Of a DNA stretch of 64,000 nucleotides, positions 7,120 through 14,941 are shown piece after piece. The stretch covers positions 1 to 64,000 of the forward strand of contig JASHNS010000122.1 in NCBI GenBank assembly GCA_030041515.1, read 5' to 3'. The translations under genes and the position numbers were made by a program. The stretch is from Acidobacteriaceae bacterium. Its GTDB lineage: Bacteria > Acidobacteriota > Terriglobia > Terriglobales > Acidobacteriaceae. A model generated the notes under the pieces. That model was not told where the DNA came from, did not search any database, and saw nothing but the letters and a program-made list of their open reading frames with translations. Numbering within the stretch: position 1 is the first letter of the stretch; each line of letters opens with the position of its first letter.

Positions 7120-7956
7120 CTAATTCGCTTCGACAAAATCCTTCAACCGCTCCCGCAGCGTCTGATACGCCCGAAACAGCAGCGACTTCGTCGCCGACTC
7201 GCTCAGGTGCAGCACCGCGCCAATCTCCCTGTAATCCAGCCCCTGATACTTGTGCATCAGCACGGCGGTCCTCTGCCGCTCGGGCAGCGCCATCACATGC
7301 TTCCGGATCGCCCGCATCCGCTCGTCCTTCACCAGCTCTTCTTCGGCGTCCGGGCGGCTGTCCGCCACGTCGGGAGTCGTGCCCGTCTCCGGATCAGGCT
7401 GGTCCAGATACACATTCTGCGCCGCCCGCTCGTGCCGCGTGTCCCGCGCGTGATTCACGCCCAGGTTCGTCGCGATCCGGTACAGCCACGTCGAAAACTT
7501 CGCCTCCGCCCGGTACGTCTGCCGCGACCGGTACACCCGCAGGAACACCTCCTGCGCCAGCTCCTCGGCCACCGCCTGGTTGTGCACCATGCGGTACATA
7601 AAGCTCACCATCGGTCTCCGGTACTTTTCGATCAGGAAGTCAAACCCGGAGTCATCCCCCTGCCGCACGCGAAGCATGATCTCCGCGTCCGTCATCGCCC
7701 GCCAGTCGGCCCGCCCGAGCGCCCGTTCCTTCTCGCCGCTCGCGGCTTCCAACAACCCCCGGTCCAGAGCCACGGTCGCCATATCCCTGTTAACCCCATC
7801 CGGGTCGTCAGGTTGCGCCGATCTTTCCGGGTCTTCGCCGGCCGGGAGGGGGTCGGAGCCATACTCGTCCGCCGGACCTGGATCGTCCTCTGGCTCACGG
7901 AAATGCAGCGGATCGCGCAGGGCCATACGTGCCTGCCCAATTCTACGCTGCGCCAC
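7120..7956 (-). CDS. ECF RNA polymerase sigma factor
   Basis: Group IV sigma factor. Region 2 runs from about residue 88 (MTDAEIMLRVRQGDDSGFDFLIEKY) through ELAQEVFLRVYR and FSTWLYRIATNLGVNH; region 4 is LPERQRTAVLMHKYQGLDYREIGAVLHLSESATKSLLFRAYQTLRERL. As drawn it is 278 aa because about 85 residues of acidic, low-complexity sequence precede region 2. The first codon is GTG; an in-frame ATG at 7926 and another at 7782 are alternatives. Leader of the operon sigma-anti-sigma-DUF3106. Confidence 0.9.
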   Translation of the reverse strand: MAQRRIGQARMALRDPLHFREPEDDPGPADEYGSDPLPAGEDPERSAQPDDPDGVNRDMATVALDRGLLEAASGEKERALGRADWRAMTDAEIMLRVRQGDDSGFDFLIEKYRRPMVSFMYRMVHNQAVAEELAQEVFLRVYRSRQTYRAEAKFSTWLYRIATNLGVNHARDTRHERAAQNVYLDQPDPETGTTPDVADSRPDAEEELVKDERMRAIRKHVMALPERQRTAVLMHKYQGLDYREIGAVLHLSESATKSLLFRAYQTLRERLKDFVEAN

Positions 7957-8060
7957 CCCCGGCGCAGGGGCCTCGGAGTGCCCCCTTCTGCCCGGTGTTG
8001 GCGGAGGCGGGAAAACGCAACCCCGCGCGGATGCTATCCTTACTCTTGTCCCCTCCTCAA

Positions 8061-8135
8061 GGGCGCATAACTCAGCGGTAGAGTGCCACCTTCACACGGT
8101 GGAAGTCGTAGGTTCGAATCCTGCTGCGCCCACCA
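8061..8135 (+). tRNA. tRNA-Val (anticodon CAC)
   Basis: Complete cloverleaf: acceptor GGGCGCA/TGCGCCC, D arm ACTC...GAGT, anticodon stem CCACC/GGTGG with loop TTCACAC (anticodon CAC), T arm GTAGG-TTCGAAT-CCTGC, discriminator A and encoded CCA. Its 3' end (8112-8137) is duplicated 110 bp downstream. Confidence 0.97.
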
Positions 8136-8221
8136 TGCCTCATCCTGCCTGGTTGCATTGAGGTCCTTCGCTAAAGCTCAGGATTTCGCCTGCGGGCTCC
8201 GACGCCCGCAAGACGGCTCAA

Positions 8222-8247
8222 GTTCGAATCCTGCTGCGCCCACCATG
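8222..8247 (+). repeat. Perfect 26-bp duplicate of the tRNA-Val 3' end
   Basis: Identical over 26 bp to 8112-8137 (T arm through CCA plus TG). The 84 bp between copies contains a segment starting AGGTCCTTCG that also starts the repeat inside mtaB (13612). This looks like an attachment-site scar or a tRNA-targeted repeat insertion. Confidence 0.85.
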
Positions 8248-8391
8248 GAATTCCTGCCAATTTTCGACTCGGCCATCCGCACGTCCCCCGGCCTCCTCAT
8301 AATTTGTTAGCCTGTCTTCCGCACTTTCCGACGTGTCTCCGCCCACCGCTGCGGCCCACTTCGCATCCACCTTTCCGGAGGGATTCACATC

Positions 8392-9033
8392 ATGCGCCGT
8401 CTCACTCTTTTCACGGCCCTGGGCCTTTTCCTGCTCGCCGCCGGGTGCAACAACAAGACGGCTTCCAACAGCGTAAACACCGCCCCCTTCACCGCCGCGC
8501 TCAACGCGTACTACCAGAGCCATCCTTCCTGCGCCTTCTCGCAGCCCATCACCTTCCCGATCGACGCTGGCCCCGACGCCGATCTCGACCCCTCCGAAGT
8601 CACGCAGCTCAACGCCCTCGCTGCCGCCGGCCTGGTCGCCAAAAAGAGCCGCCAGCAGTGGAGCGCGCCCCAGGGTCCAACCCACATTCGCGTCCATGAA
8701 ACCGTCACCGACTACGAGCTGACCGATGCGGGCAAGGCGGCCTGGACCGCCAATCCCGGCGGCGGCGGCAACTTCTGCTATGGCTCGCCCCACGTCACCT
8801 CCATCGACCACGCCTCGGCCGAGCAGGGCACCCAGCGCTACGGCGTCAGCTACTACTACTCCACCGGCAACCTGCCCCCCTGGACCGGCAACGCCAAAGT
8901 GAAGGCGGCCTTCCCCAACGTTGCCGCCGATGCCTCCGGTCAGCCCCAGGCCGGTCTCGCTACCCTCACCCAAACCGCCAATGGATGGCAGGCCAGCGGC
9001 GTGCAATCCATCAATTCCGCGCCGATGAGCTGA
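8392..9033 (+). CDS. Putative lipoprotein, unknown function
   Basis: 213-aa protein with a signal peptide ending in the lipobox LAAGC (Cys at residue 19), so it is probably acylated and tethered to a membrane. The mature part has one further Cys pair (C47 and C124) that could form a disulfide, and no domain I recognise. GGAGGG lies 9 nt before the ATG. Plus-strand single gene between tRNA-Val and the SPFH gene. Confidence 0.75.
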   Translation: MRRLTLFTALGLFLLAAGCNNKTASNSVNTAPFTAALNAYYQSHPSCAFSQPITFPIDAGPDADLDPSEVTQLNALAAAGLVAKKSRQQWSAPQGPTHIRVHETVTDYELTDAGKAAWTANPGGGGNFCYGSPHVTSIDHASAEQGTQRYGVSYYYSTGNLPPWTGNAKVKAAFPNVAADASGQPQAGLATLTQTANGWQASGVQSINSAPMS

Positions 9034-9321
9034 TGGAGTAATCCATGAGTCAACCAGGCTGATTCGACAAGGGTTGCCGCGACGTTTGACGGAGTGCATT
9101 GCAAGCTAACAAATCGCGAAAAGATAACGAATCGATTACCCCATCGCAGCCCGGGCCGGAGCGTGTGCCCCCGCCCGGATCCAGCGCCTCATCCCGGATA
9201 GAGTGGGCTCCCCGACAGCTGGCCGCTGGCAGCCGCTGATCCCTGGCCACTGATCACTCCTCTCTCCCCTGGAGTATCCTGAACCCCTTCAGCAAAACAC
9301 CTCCAGGGGGAGACACCAGCC
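9034..9321. other. Intergenic region, no gene seen
   Basis: 288 bp containing AT-richer sequence near 9105-9140 and a 'ctggccgctggcagccgctgatccctggccactgatcac'-type low-complexity tract near 9220-9260 similar to other gene flanks here. The downstream gene has a good ribosome site (AGGGGGAG) at 9305-9312. Confidence 0.4.
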
Positions 9322-10161
9322 ATGCCCGTTCTGACCAGTGGCAGCAACGTCGATGTTCCCACCAACGTCATCAAGCGCGTCATCGCTTACTCGGTCGGCG
9401 CGCTGCTCGCGCTCATCCTGTTGTTTGGTACTTTCGTCACCGTCCCCGCCGGCCACTGCGGCGTGCTCATCACCTTTGGCGCGGCCAGCCCCAACGTCCT
9501 CTACCCTGGACTGCACGTCAAGCTGCCCCTCATTCAGGACGTGGTGCTGATGAACGTGCAGGTCCAGAAGAACCAGCTCACCGAGCACGCCGCCAGCCTG
9601 GATTTGCAGGACGTCGACTCCACCGTCGCCACCAACTGGAACATCGATCCCACCGACGCCTCCTGGATCTACCAGCGCATCGGCATGGAAGACGCCCTGA
9701 ACGAGCGCATCATCCAGCCGGTCGTCTCCAACGCGGTCAAGGCCATCATCGCCCACTACAACGCCGAGGAGCTGGTGGAGAAGCGCGACCAGGTCCGCCA
9801 GCAGATCGAGGAGATGATCCGCACCAACCTGAAGCCCTATCACGTCAACGTCGCCGTCGACGGCGTCAGCATCACGAACTTCGACTTCTCGCCCGAGTAC
9901 GAGACCGCCATCGAGAACAAGCAGGTGGCGCAGCAGCGCGCCCAGCAGGCCGAGTACGAGCTGCAACAGGCGAAGGTCGAGGCGGAGCGGCAGATCGCGC
10001 AGGCCCAGGGCCAGGCAGAGGCGCAGAAGCTCCTGCAGCAGACCCTGACCCCGGAGCTGATCCAGCAGCAGGCCATCCAGAAGTGGGACGGCCACCTGCC
10101 CACGGTCGTCGGCGGCAACGGAGTGCTGCCCATGATCGGCAACGTCACCGCGGGGCATTGA
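9322..10161 (+). CDS. SPFH/prohibitin-family membrane protein
   Basis: 279-aa protein with one N-terminal transmembrane segment (about residues 19-45), then an SPFH domain (VPAGHCGVLITFGAASPNVLYPGLHVKLPLI..., about 45-190) and a C-terminal coiled coil rich in Gln/Glu/Ala (about 190-245). This is prohibitin/HflK-like architecture: such proteins form large membrane-attached rings that organise microdomains or modulate FtsH-type proteases. No partner protease gene is adjacent. Start ATG has AGGGGGAG upstream. Confidence 0.9.
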   Translation: MPVLTSGSNVDVPTNVIKRVIAYSVGALLALILLFGTFVTVPAGHCGVLITFGAASPNVLYPGLHVKLPLIQDVVLMNVQVQKNQLTEHAASLDLQDVDSTVATNWNIDPTDASWIYQRIGMEDALNERIIQPVVSNAVKAIIAHYNAEELVEKRDQVRQQIEEMIRTNLKPYHVNVAVDGVSITNFDFSPEYETAIENKQVAQQRAQQAEYELQQAKVEAERQIAQAQGQAEAQKLLQQTLTPELIQQQAIQKWDGHLPTVVGGNGVLPMIGNVTAGH

Positions 10162-10200
10162 GGCGATGGGTGCCCAACCCTGAACAACTGGGTGCCCGAT

Positions 10201-10227
10201 CCTTATCGCCGTCTTTTGGCGATAGGG
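10201..10227. terminator. Hairpin after SPFH gene, part of a dispersed repeat
   Basis: CCTTATCGCC (10201-10210), loop GTCTTTT, GGCGATAGGG (10218-10227): 10 bp with one G-U pair. No T-run follows. It is preceded by two GGGTGCCC units (10173-10197), a layout I associate with repeats common in acidobacterial genomes. Confidence 0.5.
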
Positions 10228-10315
10228 TGGGGTCATGGTATCGAGGAGGACCGAATCCCCATTCGCTCCCGACGCGGCGTTATTCTTGAGATTCAAATGC
10301 GGAAAGGATAACCCG

Positions 10316-10756
10316 ATGCCCGAACAGGGGAACATCTATCGACCATTCCTTCATGTCGCCACCTTTTGCGAGAAAGTTTTGCATGAAGGAGACGGAGTAA
10401 ACAGCCTTATCAGAATGGTGGATCGGTTCAACGTACAGGGGATTAGTGACGAAATGCAGCCAGTGGCGCTGCAATTCATGCTGTACGTCAGCTTCAAATC
10501 GGGGTTCATGAGGGGAAAGCAGAAAATTTCGATTCGGCCAAAGTCTCCAAAAGGCGAGGACCTCCCTTCGATGGACATTCCCGTTTTATTCGAGGGGGAC
10601 GATGACAGAGGTCCAGCGCTGCAAATCCCAATTGGATGGGTTGTGCAGGAGGAGGGGCTGTACTGGTGGGATTTGTACCTTAACGACGAACTGGTAACCC
10701 GTATGCCGCTACGTGTGGACTACCAACGTGTGAGTATGCCCACACCTGGAATTTGA
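10316..10756 (+). CDS. Hypothetical protein (146 aa), atypical composition
   Basis: ATG with GGAAAGGA 6 nt upstream opens a 146-aa acidic protein of mixed alpha/beta character (LHVATFCEKVL..., LQFMLYVSFKSGF, VLFEGDDDRG, GLYWWDLYLNDELVTRMPLRVDY). It resembles the small uncharacterised DUF6941-like proteins in layout, but that is a weak impression. Codon third positions are visibly less GC-rich than in the neighbours, suggesting recent transfer together with the next two genes. Confidence 0.7.
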   Translation: MPEQGNIYRPFLHVATFCEKVLHEGDGVNSLIRMVDRFNVQGISDEMQPVALQFMLYVSFKSGFMRGKQKISIRPKSPKGEDLPSMDIPVLFEGDDDRGPALQIPIGWVVQEEGLYWWDLYLNDELVTRMPLRVDYQRVSMPTPGI

Positions 10757-11039
10757 GAGCAGTGGAAGATCCGGTAGACACAATCCACCGGCTGTCCATG
10801 CTCTCTATTGGAAGGGAGGAAAGGAGAAACTTGAGTTCCTTCGTCAGCGCATTGTGGGACTCAATCTCCGCCAATCTCAGTTGGATTTCGCCAACGGACC
10901 TTTGTGCTTCGAGGTCTGAATCGAGATGCATATTCCAACTTGCAGAAGCAAGCCACTCCTCAAAATCAGCCACTGAATCGTCGCTGTAATGAGCCAGCAA
11001 GTCAGCCAAGTGCTCACGAATTTCACCTAGGGTAATCAT
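10680..11039 (-). CDS. Small hypothetical protein (119 aa)
   Basis: Minus-strand frame starting at ATG 11039. The core FEEWLASASWNMHLDSDLEAQRSVGEIQLRLAEIESHNALTKEL resembles a family of small bacterial proteins with a conserved W..A..WN.H...D..A...V..I..RLAE pattern whose function is unknown to me. The C-terminal 35 residues overlap the end of the convergent plus-strand gene by 77 bp and may be spurious extension. Its ATG overlaps the ATG of the divergent gene at 11038 (shared CATG). Confidence 0.6.
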   Translation of the reverse strand: MITLGEIREHLADLLAHYSDDSVADFEEWLASASWNMHLDSDLEAQRSVGEIQLRLAEIESHNALTKELKFLLSSLPIESMDSRWIVSTGSSTALKFQVWAYSHVGSPHVAAYGLPVRR

Positions 11040-11373
11040 GCAAGCCCATTCTAGACCAACGGTCAAGCGCGTTCCACACCACGAGAGACGCAAGGTCTTC
11101 AATGAGGCGAAAATCTGGGAAAGGACCATCGCCGGAGAGTTTGATGCGGTGGTACTGAGTCGCGGGGCGCCATCTTCGCCAAGTGAGCCGCCAGGCACTG
11201 AAAGCCAGATGATTTCAATAAGGCGAAAGACTGACCGCGCTGAGGTGGCCCGCGTTCACGCGTACATTAGGCCAGACAACTCTATCGGCGGCCATGGGAA
11301 ACCCGATCCGAAGATCGTCCTCGATGAGTCGCGCAATCTGTTGCTGATGGAAGAGAGGAAAAAGAGGGCCTAA
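11038..11373 (+). CDS. Small hypothetical protein (111 aa)
   Basis: Basic 111-aa protein. The C-terminal half ISIRRKTDRAEVARVHAYIRP followed by DNSIGGHGKPDPKIVL looks like a conserved module ('...VH.Y..PDG.IG.SGKPDPK...') seen in accessory-region hypotheticals; its role is unknown. The start is uncertain because ATG 11038 overlaps the divergent gene's ATG and has no clear ribosome site. Composition is atypical, as for its two neighbours. Confidence 0.6.
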   Translation: MQAHSRPTVKRVPHHERRKVFNEAKIWERTIAGEFDAVVLSRGAPSSPSEPPGTESQMISIRRKTDRAEVARVHAYIRPDNSIGGHGKPDPKIVLDESRNLLLMEERKKRA

Positions 11374-11879
11374 CCCCGCGGCGCGCTCACCCTACCCTGT
11401 AGTCGGATCGTGGACAGGGTGGGTTTCTGTCCGAGAACTTCTCTGAACCATGAGCGAAGAACAACCGACACTCGCAGTACCTCCGTACCGCACCCTTCTC
11501 CGATTTCCCTTGCCCGCATTTCCTCGGGCCGCCTACTCTGAAAACAGGAAAGCTCTGCCCCGTCGGCAGAGCTTTTTCGTTGCAGCGGGCCTGAGCTCGG
11601 ATGGCTGAGCTCTGCGCTCTGTCTCTCCGGCCCAGGCCGGAGTGGGATCTTTGAGAAACCTGCCCACGCGCCCAGGCTGCCTGGTGTGCCCTCGCTCCCA
11701 GGTGACTCAAGCGTCAACCGGGGTCAAAGCGGCGGTCCAGTGATCAAAGCGGTCCAGGCGCCCCGCCAAACCTCCTGTTTTCAGAGGTTTGCCACTGTCC
11801 TGCGGGGTGCCTCGGGATTCCCTTTGGATTCAGCGCTTTGCCACCGGCCCGGTCGACCCTGGGGGTACCCCCGTTTCCG
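11374..11879. other. Long intergenic region with terminator and repeat-like hairpins
   Basis: About 500 bp with no convincing gene. It holds an intrinsic terminator (11551-11577), the dyad CTCCGGCC..GGCCGGAG near 11625-11642, a hairpin AAACCTC-N9-GAGGTTT at 11768-11790, and a GC-rich tract ending in the palindromic GGGGGTACCCCC near 11860-11872. The right 130 bp looks like a dispersed repeat unit. Confidence 0.5.
11551..11577 (+). terminator. Intrinsic terminator
   Basis: AGCTCTGCC (11551-11559), loop CCGTC, GGCAGAGCT (11565-11573), then TTTT. Perfect 9-bp stem; the nearest plus-strand gene ends 178 bp upstream. Confidence 0.8.
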
Positions 11880-12491
11880 CTACGACGCGGGCTGCGGCGG
11901 GGGCGTTTGCGGACCCGGCGCGCTGGCCGGACGCGGCGGCGCCGGCTTCTTCGGCTGTTCCTTCTTGCCGGGGGCAATAATGGCGTGCAGCGTGTTGCCT
12001 TCCATGCGCGGCATGAATTCGACCACGCCCGTCTCGCCGATGTCCTGGATGAGCCGGTTGATGATCTTGTAGCCGAGCTCGCGGTGCGCCATCTGCCGCC
12101 CCTTGAAGCGCAGCGACGCCTTCACCTTGTCGCCGTCCTGCAGGAAGCGCAGCGCCTGGTTCCTGCGCGTCACGTAATCGTGGTCGTCGATGGTGACGGA
12201 GAATTTGACTTCCTTCACCGTGATGACCTTCTGTCGCTTGCGCGCCGCCCGGTCGCTCTTTTCCTTCTCGTAGAGGAACTTCCCGTAATCCTGGATGCGG
12301 CAAACGGGAGGGACGGCGGTGGGCGAGACTTCGACGAGATCCAGGCCGCGCTCGCGCGCGATTTTCAGAGCTTCGAATGGAGGCAGGATCCCGAGCTGCT
12401 CTCCCTTCTCGTCGATGACGCGGATTTCGCGGGCGCGGATCCGGTCGTTGATGCGAACAAACTGTTTCGCCGAACGCTTGTCGATGGGCAT
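11880..12491 (-). CDS. infC: Translation initiation factor IF-3
   Basis: 203-aa IF-3, which binds the 30S subunit and proofreads start-codon choice. The N-domain (FVRINDRIRAREIRVIDEKGEQLGI) and C-domain (VKEVKFSVTIDDHDYVTRRNQALRFL, GRQMAHRELG, MPRMEGNTLHAIIAP) are complete, followed by a Pro/Ala/Lys-rich tail of about 30 residues. The start is ATG with a near-perfect GAGGAGA 2 nt away, rather than the rare AUU used for autoregulation in enterobacteria. The usual partners rpmI and rplT do not follow; the next 500 bp is non-coding. Confidence 0.95.
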   Translation of the reverse strand: MPIDKRSAKQFVRINDRIRAREIRVIDEKGEQLGILPPFEALKIARERGLDLVEVSPTAVPPVCRIQDYGKFLYEKEKSDRAARKRQKVITVKEVKFSVTIDDHDYVTRRNQALRFLQDGDKVKASLRFKGRQMAHRELGYKIINRLIQDIGETGVVEFMPRMEGNTLHAIIAPGKKEQPKKPAPPRPASAPGPQTPPPQPAS

Positions 12492-12525
12492 TTCTCCTCG
12501 GGCGTGGCGCAGGCCACGCGGCAAT

Positions 12526-14040
12526 TCAGTATAGCAATGCTGATGGAGTTGGATGCGCGGCGAGGGGTGCAGGGCGCGGGCAGGGGGGCGGCGGGGCGTC
12601 GACGGCGCCGCTCAGGCCGTCCTGGGTCAGGCCGGCGACAACGGCTGTCACCATGCGGTTGGCGGGCAGCGCCTCGGGGATTTCGAGCCTGAGGAAGTTG
12701 TCGGTCACGGCCAGCGTTCCGCCCTGGGGCAGCGGCTCGATCGTGACGGCGGAGAGCGCGCGGCCGAGGAAGGCCGCCCGGAAGGCGCGGGACTTCTCCG
12801 CGATGAGCGAGCGCAGCGCGGCCATGCGCTCCTTGACGGCGCGGGCCGGGACCGGCTTTTGCCGGTGCAGTTCCCACGCCGGCGTGGACGGCCGCGCCGA
12901 GAACGGGAAGAGGTGCAGGTAGGTGAACGGCTGCGCGGCGATGAAGTCGTAGCTCTCCTGGAAGAGCGCGTCGGTCTCGCCGGGGAAGCCGATCATGACG
13001 TCGGCGCCGATGGCTGCGTCGGGCAGCAGCGCGCGGATTTTGCTGAGGCGCTCGGCGTAGTGCCAGGGCCGGTAGCGCCGGTACATGCGGCGGAGAATCG
13101 CATCGGAGCCGGACTGCAGCGGCAGGTGCGCGTGCCGCGCGAGGCGGGGCTGCGCGCCGTGAGCGAACTCCGCGTAGAGAGCCAGCAGATCGTCGGACCA
13201 GTCCATGGGCTCGATGGAGCTGAGACGGAGGCGCGGCAGAGAGGTGCGGCGCAGGATGGCGTCGACGAGTTGCTCGAATCGGTGAGCGGGCTGGAGGTCG
13301 CGCCCCCAGCGGCCGAGGTTGATGCCGGAGAGGACGAGCTCCTGGCCGCCCTGCCCGACGAAGCGCTGAACATTGTCGAGGCAGGTTTGGAGAGGCAGCG
13401 AGCGGCTGGGCCCGCGGGTGGTGGGGATGATGCAGAAGGAGCAGCGGTTCCCGCAGCCGTCCTGCACTTTGAGGTTGGGCCGCGTCTGCTGCGCGTCGGC
13501 GGCGAAGGGCAGCGAGGCCAGCTCGGCGTGGGCGAAGCGATCGTCGACCAGAATCCTGCTGAGGGAGACGAAGCCGGATATGGCATCTTCGGACGCAGAA
13601 GGCACAAATGCAGGTCCTTCGACTGCGGCCGCTGCGCGGCCCGTTCGACTCCCCTTCGGTTCGCTCAGGGCAGGCCCTTCGCTCAGGATGACAGCAGCGT
13701 TGGCAAAATCAGCCGCCAGGTCGGCCACCAGGGACTTGTGGCTGTTGCCGACCACGGCGTCAACTTCCGCCATCGCGGCCAGCTCCTGGGGAGCGCGCTG
13801 GGCGTAACAGCCTGTCACCACAACGCGGGCGCCGGGATTTTCGCGGCGGACGCGGCGCAGCCAGGCCCGCGCCTGGCGGTCGGCCTCCGCAGTCACGCTG
13901 CATGTGTTTACAATCACCACATGCGCGGCGGCAGGGTGGGGAGCAGGTTCCAAACCACGGCGGCGCAGGTCGGACGCGATGGCTTCACCGTCAGAGCGGC
14001 TGGCGCGGCATCCGAAGTTTTCGACGTGATATCCTGCCAC
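12526..14040 (-). CDS. mtaB: tRNA N6-threonylcarbamoyladenosine methylthiotransferase MtaB
   Basis: Radical-SAM methylthiotransferase that converts t6A37 to ms2t6A. The N-terminal UPF0004 domain has NFGCRASRSDG, NTCSVTAEAD and TGCYAQR (three cluster Cys). The radical-SAM domain has CGNRCSFCIIPTTRGPSRS, and IGADVMIGFPGETDALF plus FPFSARPSTPA favours MtaB over MiaB. A TRAM-like end follows. Start GTG 14040; an upstream in-frame extension to 14475 is antisense to the response regulator. At 504 aa it is longer than usual because about 27 codons (13612-13692) are a dispersed repeat inserted in frame between the first and second domains. It lies 35 nt upstream of infC. Confidence 0.9.
   Translation of the reverse strand: MAGYHVENFGCRASRSDGEAIASDLRRRGLEPAPHPAAAHVVIVNTCSVTAEADRQARAWLRRVRRENPGARVVVTGCYAQRAPQELAAMAEVDAVVGNSHKSLVADLAADFANAAVILSEGPALSEPKGSRTGRAAAAVEGPAFVPSASEDAISGFVSLSRILVDDRFAHAELASLPFAADAQQTRPNLKVQDGCGNRCSFCIIPTTRGPSRSLPLQTCLDNVQRFVGQGGQELVLSGINLGRWGRDLQPAHRFEQLVDAILRRTSLPRLRLSSIEPMDWSDDLLALYAEFAHGAQPRLARHAHLPLQSGSDAILRRMYRRYRPWHYAERLSKIRALLPDAAIGADVMIGFPGETDALFQESYDFIAAQPFTYLHLFPFSARPSTPAWELHRQKPVPARAVKERMAALRSLIAEKSRAFRAAFLGRALSAVTIEPLPQGGTLAVTDNFLRLEIPEALPANRMVTAVVAGLTQDGLSGAVDAPPPPCPRPAPLAAHPTPSALLY
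13612..13692. repeat. Dispersed repeat inserted in frame in mtaB
   Basis: Starts AGGTCCTTCGACTGCGG and ends TTCGCTCAGGATGACA, with the internal inverted repeat GCGGCCGCTGCGCGGCC. In mtaB's frame it reads SEGPALSEPKG..., in the opposite frame TPLRFAQGRPFAQD; both are typical of an intragenic repeat seen in many environmental genomes. Its length keeps mtaB open. The same AGGTCCTTCG start occurs next to tRNA-Val (8161). Confidence 0.75.
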
Positions 14041-14115
14041 GTTGCTTAGTGTATCAACGGGGGCGCGAGTCTTTCCCCCAATAGCCGTTCTACCGCATGC
14101 TTCGAGGAGTTGCTT

Positions 14116-14574
14116 ATGAAACGCCGCATTCTGCTGGTTGACGACGATCTCGCGATTCTTCTCACGCTGAAGGCAGTTCTGGAGATCAGCGATTTCGAGG
14201 TGGAGACGGCGGCCTCGGCGCGGGAGGCCAAAGCGCGCCTGCGCAACAACGAATACCACATGGTAATTACGGATCTGCGCATGGAAAGCGAGCTGGCCGG
14301 CCAGGAAGTGGCGGCGGCGGCGCGGAAGGCGCCGAATCGTCCGGCGGTGGCGATTCTGACGGCGTATCCGCCGCAGAACGAGGAGTGGGTGACCGACGGC
14401 GCGGACAAGCTGCTGGTGAAGCCGATGAACACCCAGGATCTGCTGCGGCAGATCGAGGCCATGCTGGTATCGCATGAGGACCAGAAGCGGCGCGCCAACG
14501 AGAAGAAGCTGGAGGCGCTCTCGATGCCGGCGTCGCGCAAGCCGCGCAAACTGGCTGTGAGCCGGGTCCGCTAG
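14116..14574 (+). CDS. Stand-alone response-regulator receiver protein
   Basis: 152-aa CheY-like receiver: acidic pair DDD (about residues 9-11), phospho-acceptor Asp in VITDLRM (about residue 54), ILTAY with the conserved Thr, and LLVKPM with the conserved Lys. The C-terminal 30 residues are basic (QKRRANEKK..RKPRK) with no DNA-binding domain. No histidine kinase lies nearby, so it may act through protein contacts. Start ATG 14116 has GAGG upstream at 14104-14107; an in-frame TTG at 14110 is less likely. Confidence 0.88.
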   Translation: MKRRILLVDDDLAILLTLKAVLEISDFEVETAASAREAKARLRNNEYHMVITDLRMESELAGQEVAAAARKAPNRPAVAILTAYPPQNEEWVTDGADKLLVKPMNTQDLLRQIEAMLVSHEDQKRRANEKKLEALSMPASRKPRKLAVSRVR

Positions 14575-14598
14575 CAGCGGATCAACAAATCAGAAACT

Positions 14599-14631
14599 CA
14601 GGGGGCAGTCCGCGCGGGCGGCCTGCCCCTG
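14599..14631. terminator. Inverted repeat between convergent genes
   Basis: CAGGGGGCAG (14599-14608) pairs with CTGCCCCTG (14623-14631) with one bulged G. No T-run follows; it lies between the receiver gene and the convergent zinc-ribbon gene. Confidence 0.45.
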
Positions 14632-14647
14632 GGTTCACGGCAAATTC

Positions 14648-14941
14648 CTAGCTCGCCTGGCTGAGCACGGTTCGCCTCTGCTGGAAGCAACTGCGGCACA
14701 GCACGGGACGTCCCTGAGTTGGTTTGAAGGGCACAGTCGTTTCCGTGCCGCACTCTGAGCAGATCGTCCGGGTTTCAGGACGAACTGAGGCCGAGCCGGA
14801 GGCCCGCTTGGCTTTGCACTGCTTGCACCGTTTGGGGTCGTTCTTGAACTGCTTGTCGAAGAAGAATAGCTGCTCTCCGGCAGTGAACACGAAATCATTC
14901 CCGCAATCGACGCACTTCAGAATCTTATCGACGAACTCCAT
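14648..14941 (-). CDS. Zinc-ribbon domain protein (97 aa)
   Basis: Starts at the ATG of MEFVDKILKCVDCGNDF; four CxxC knuckles follow (CVDC, CKQC, CSEC, CRSC), giving two probable zinc ribbons. The first (KCVDCGNDFVFTAGEQ.FF..K.F.N.PKRCKQCK) is the 'probable zinc-ribbon' module widespread in small Acidobacteria, Chloroflexi and Firmicutes proteins. A nucleic-acid or protein-binding role is inferred only from the fold. A 10-residue upstream extension lacks conservation. Confidence 0.8.
   Translation of the reverse strand: MEFVDKILKCVDCGNDFVFTAGEQLFFFDKQFKNDPKRCKQCKAKRASGSASVRPETRTICSECGTETTVPFKPTQGRPVLCRSCFQQRRTVLSQAS

Noticed and set aside
11451-11612. Short plus frame beginning MSEEQPTLAVPPYRTLL
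   Set aside because: No ribosome site, and it runs through the 11551-11577 terminator hairpin.
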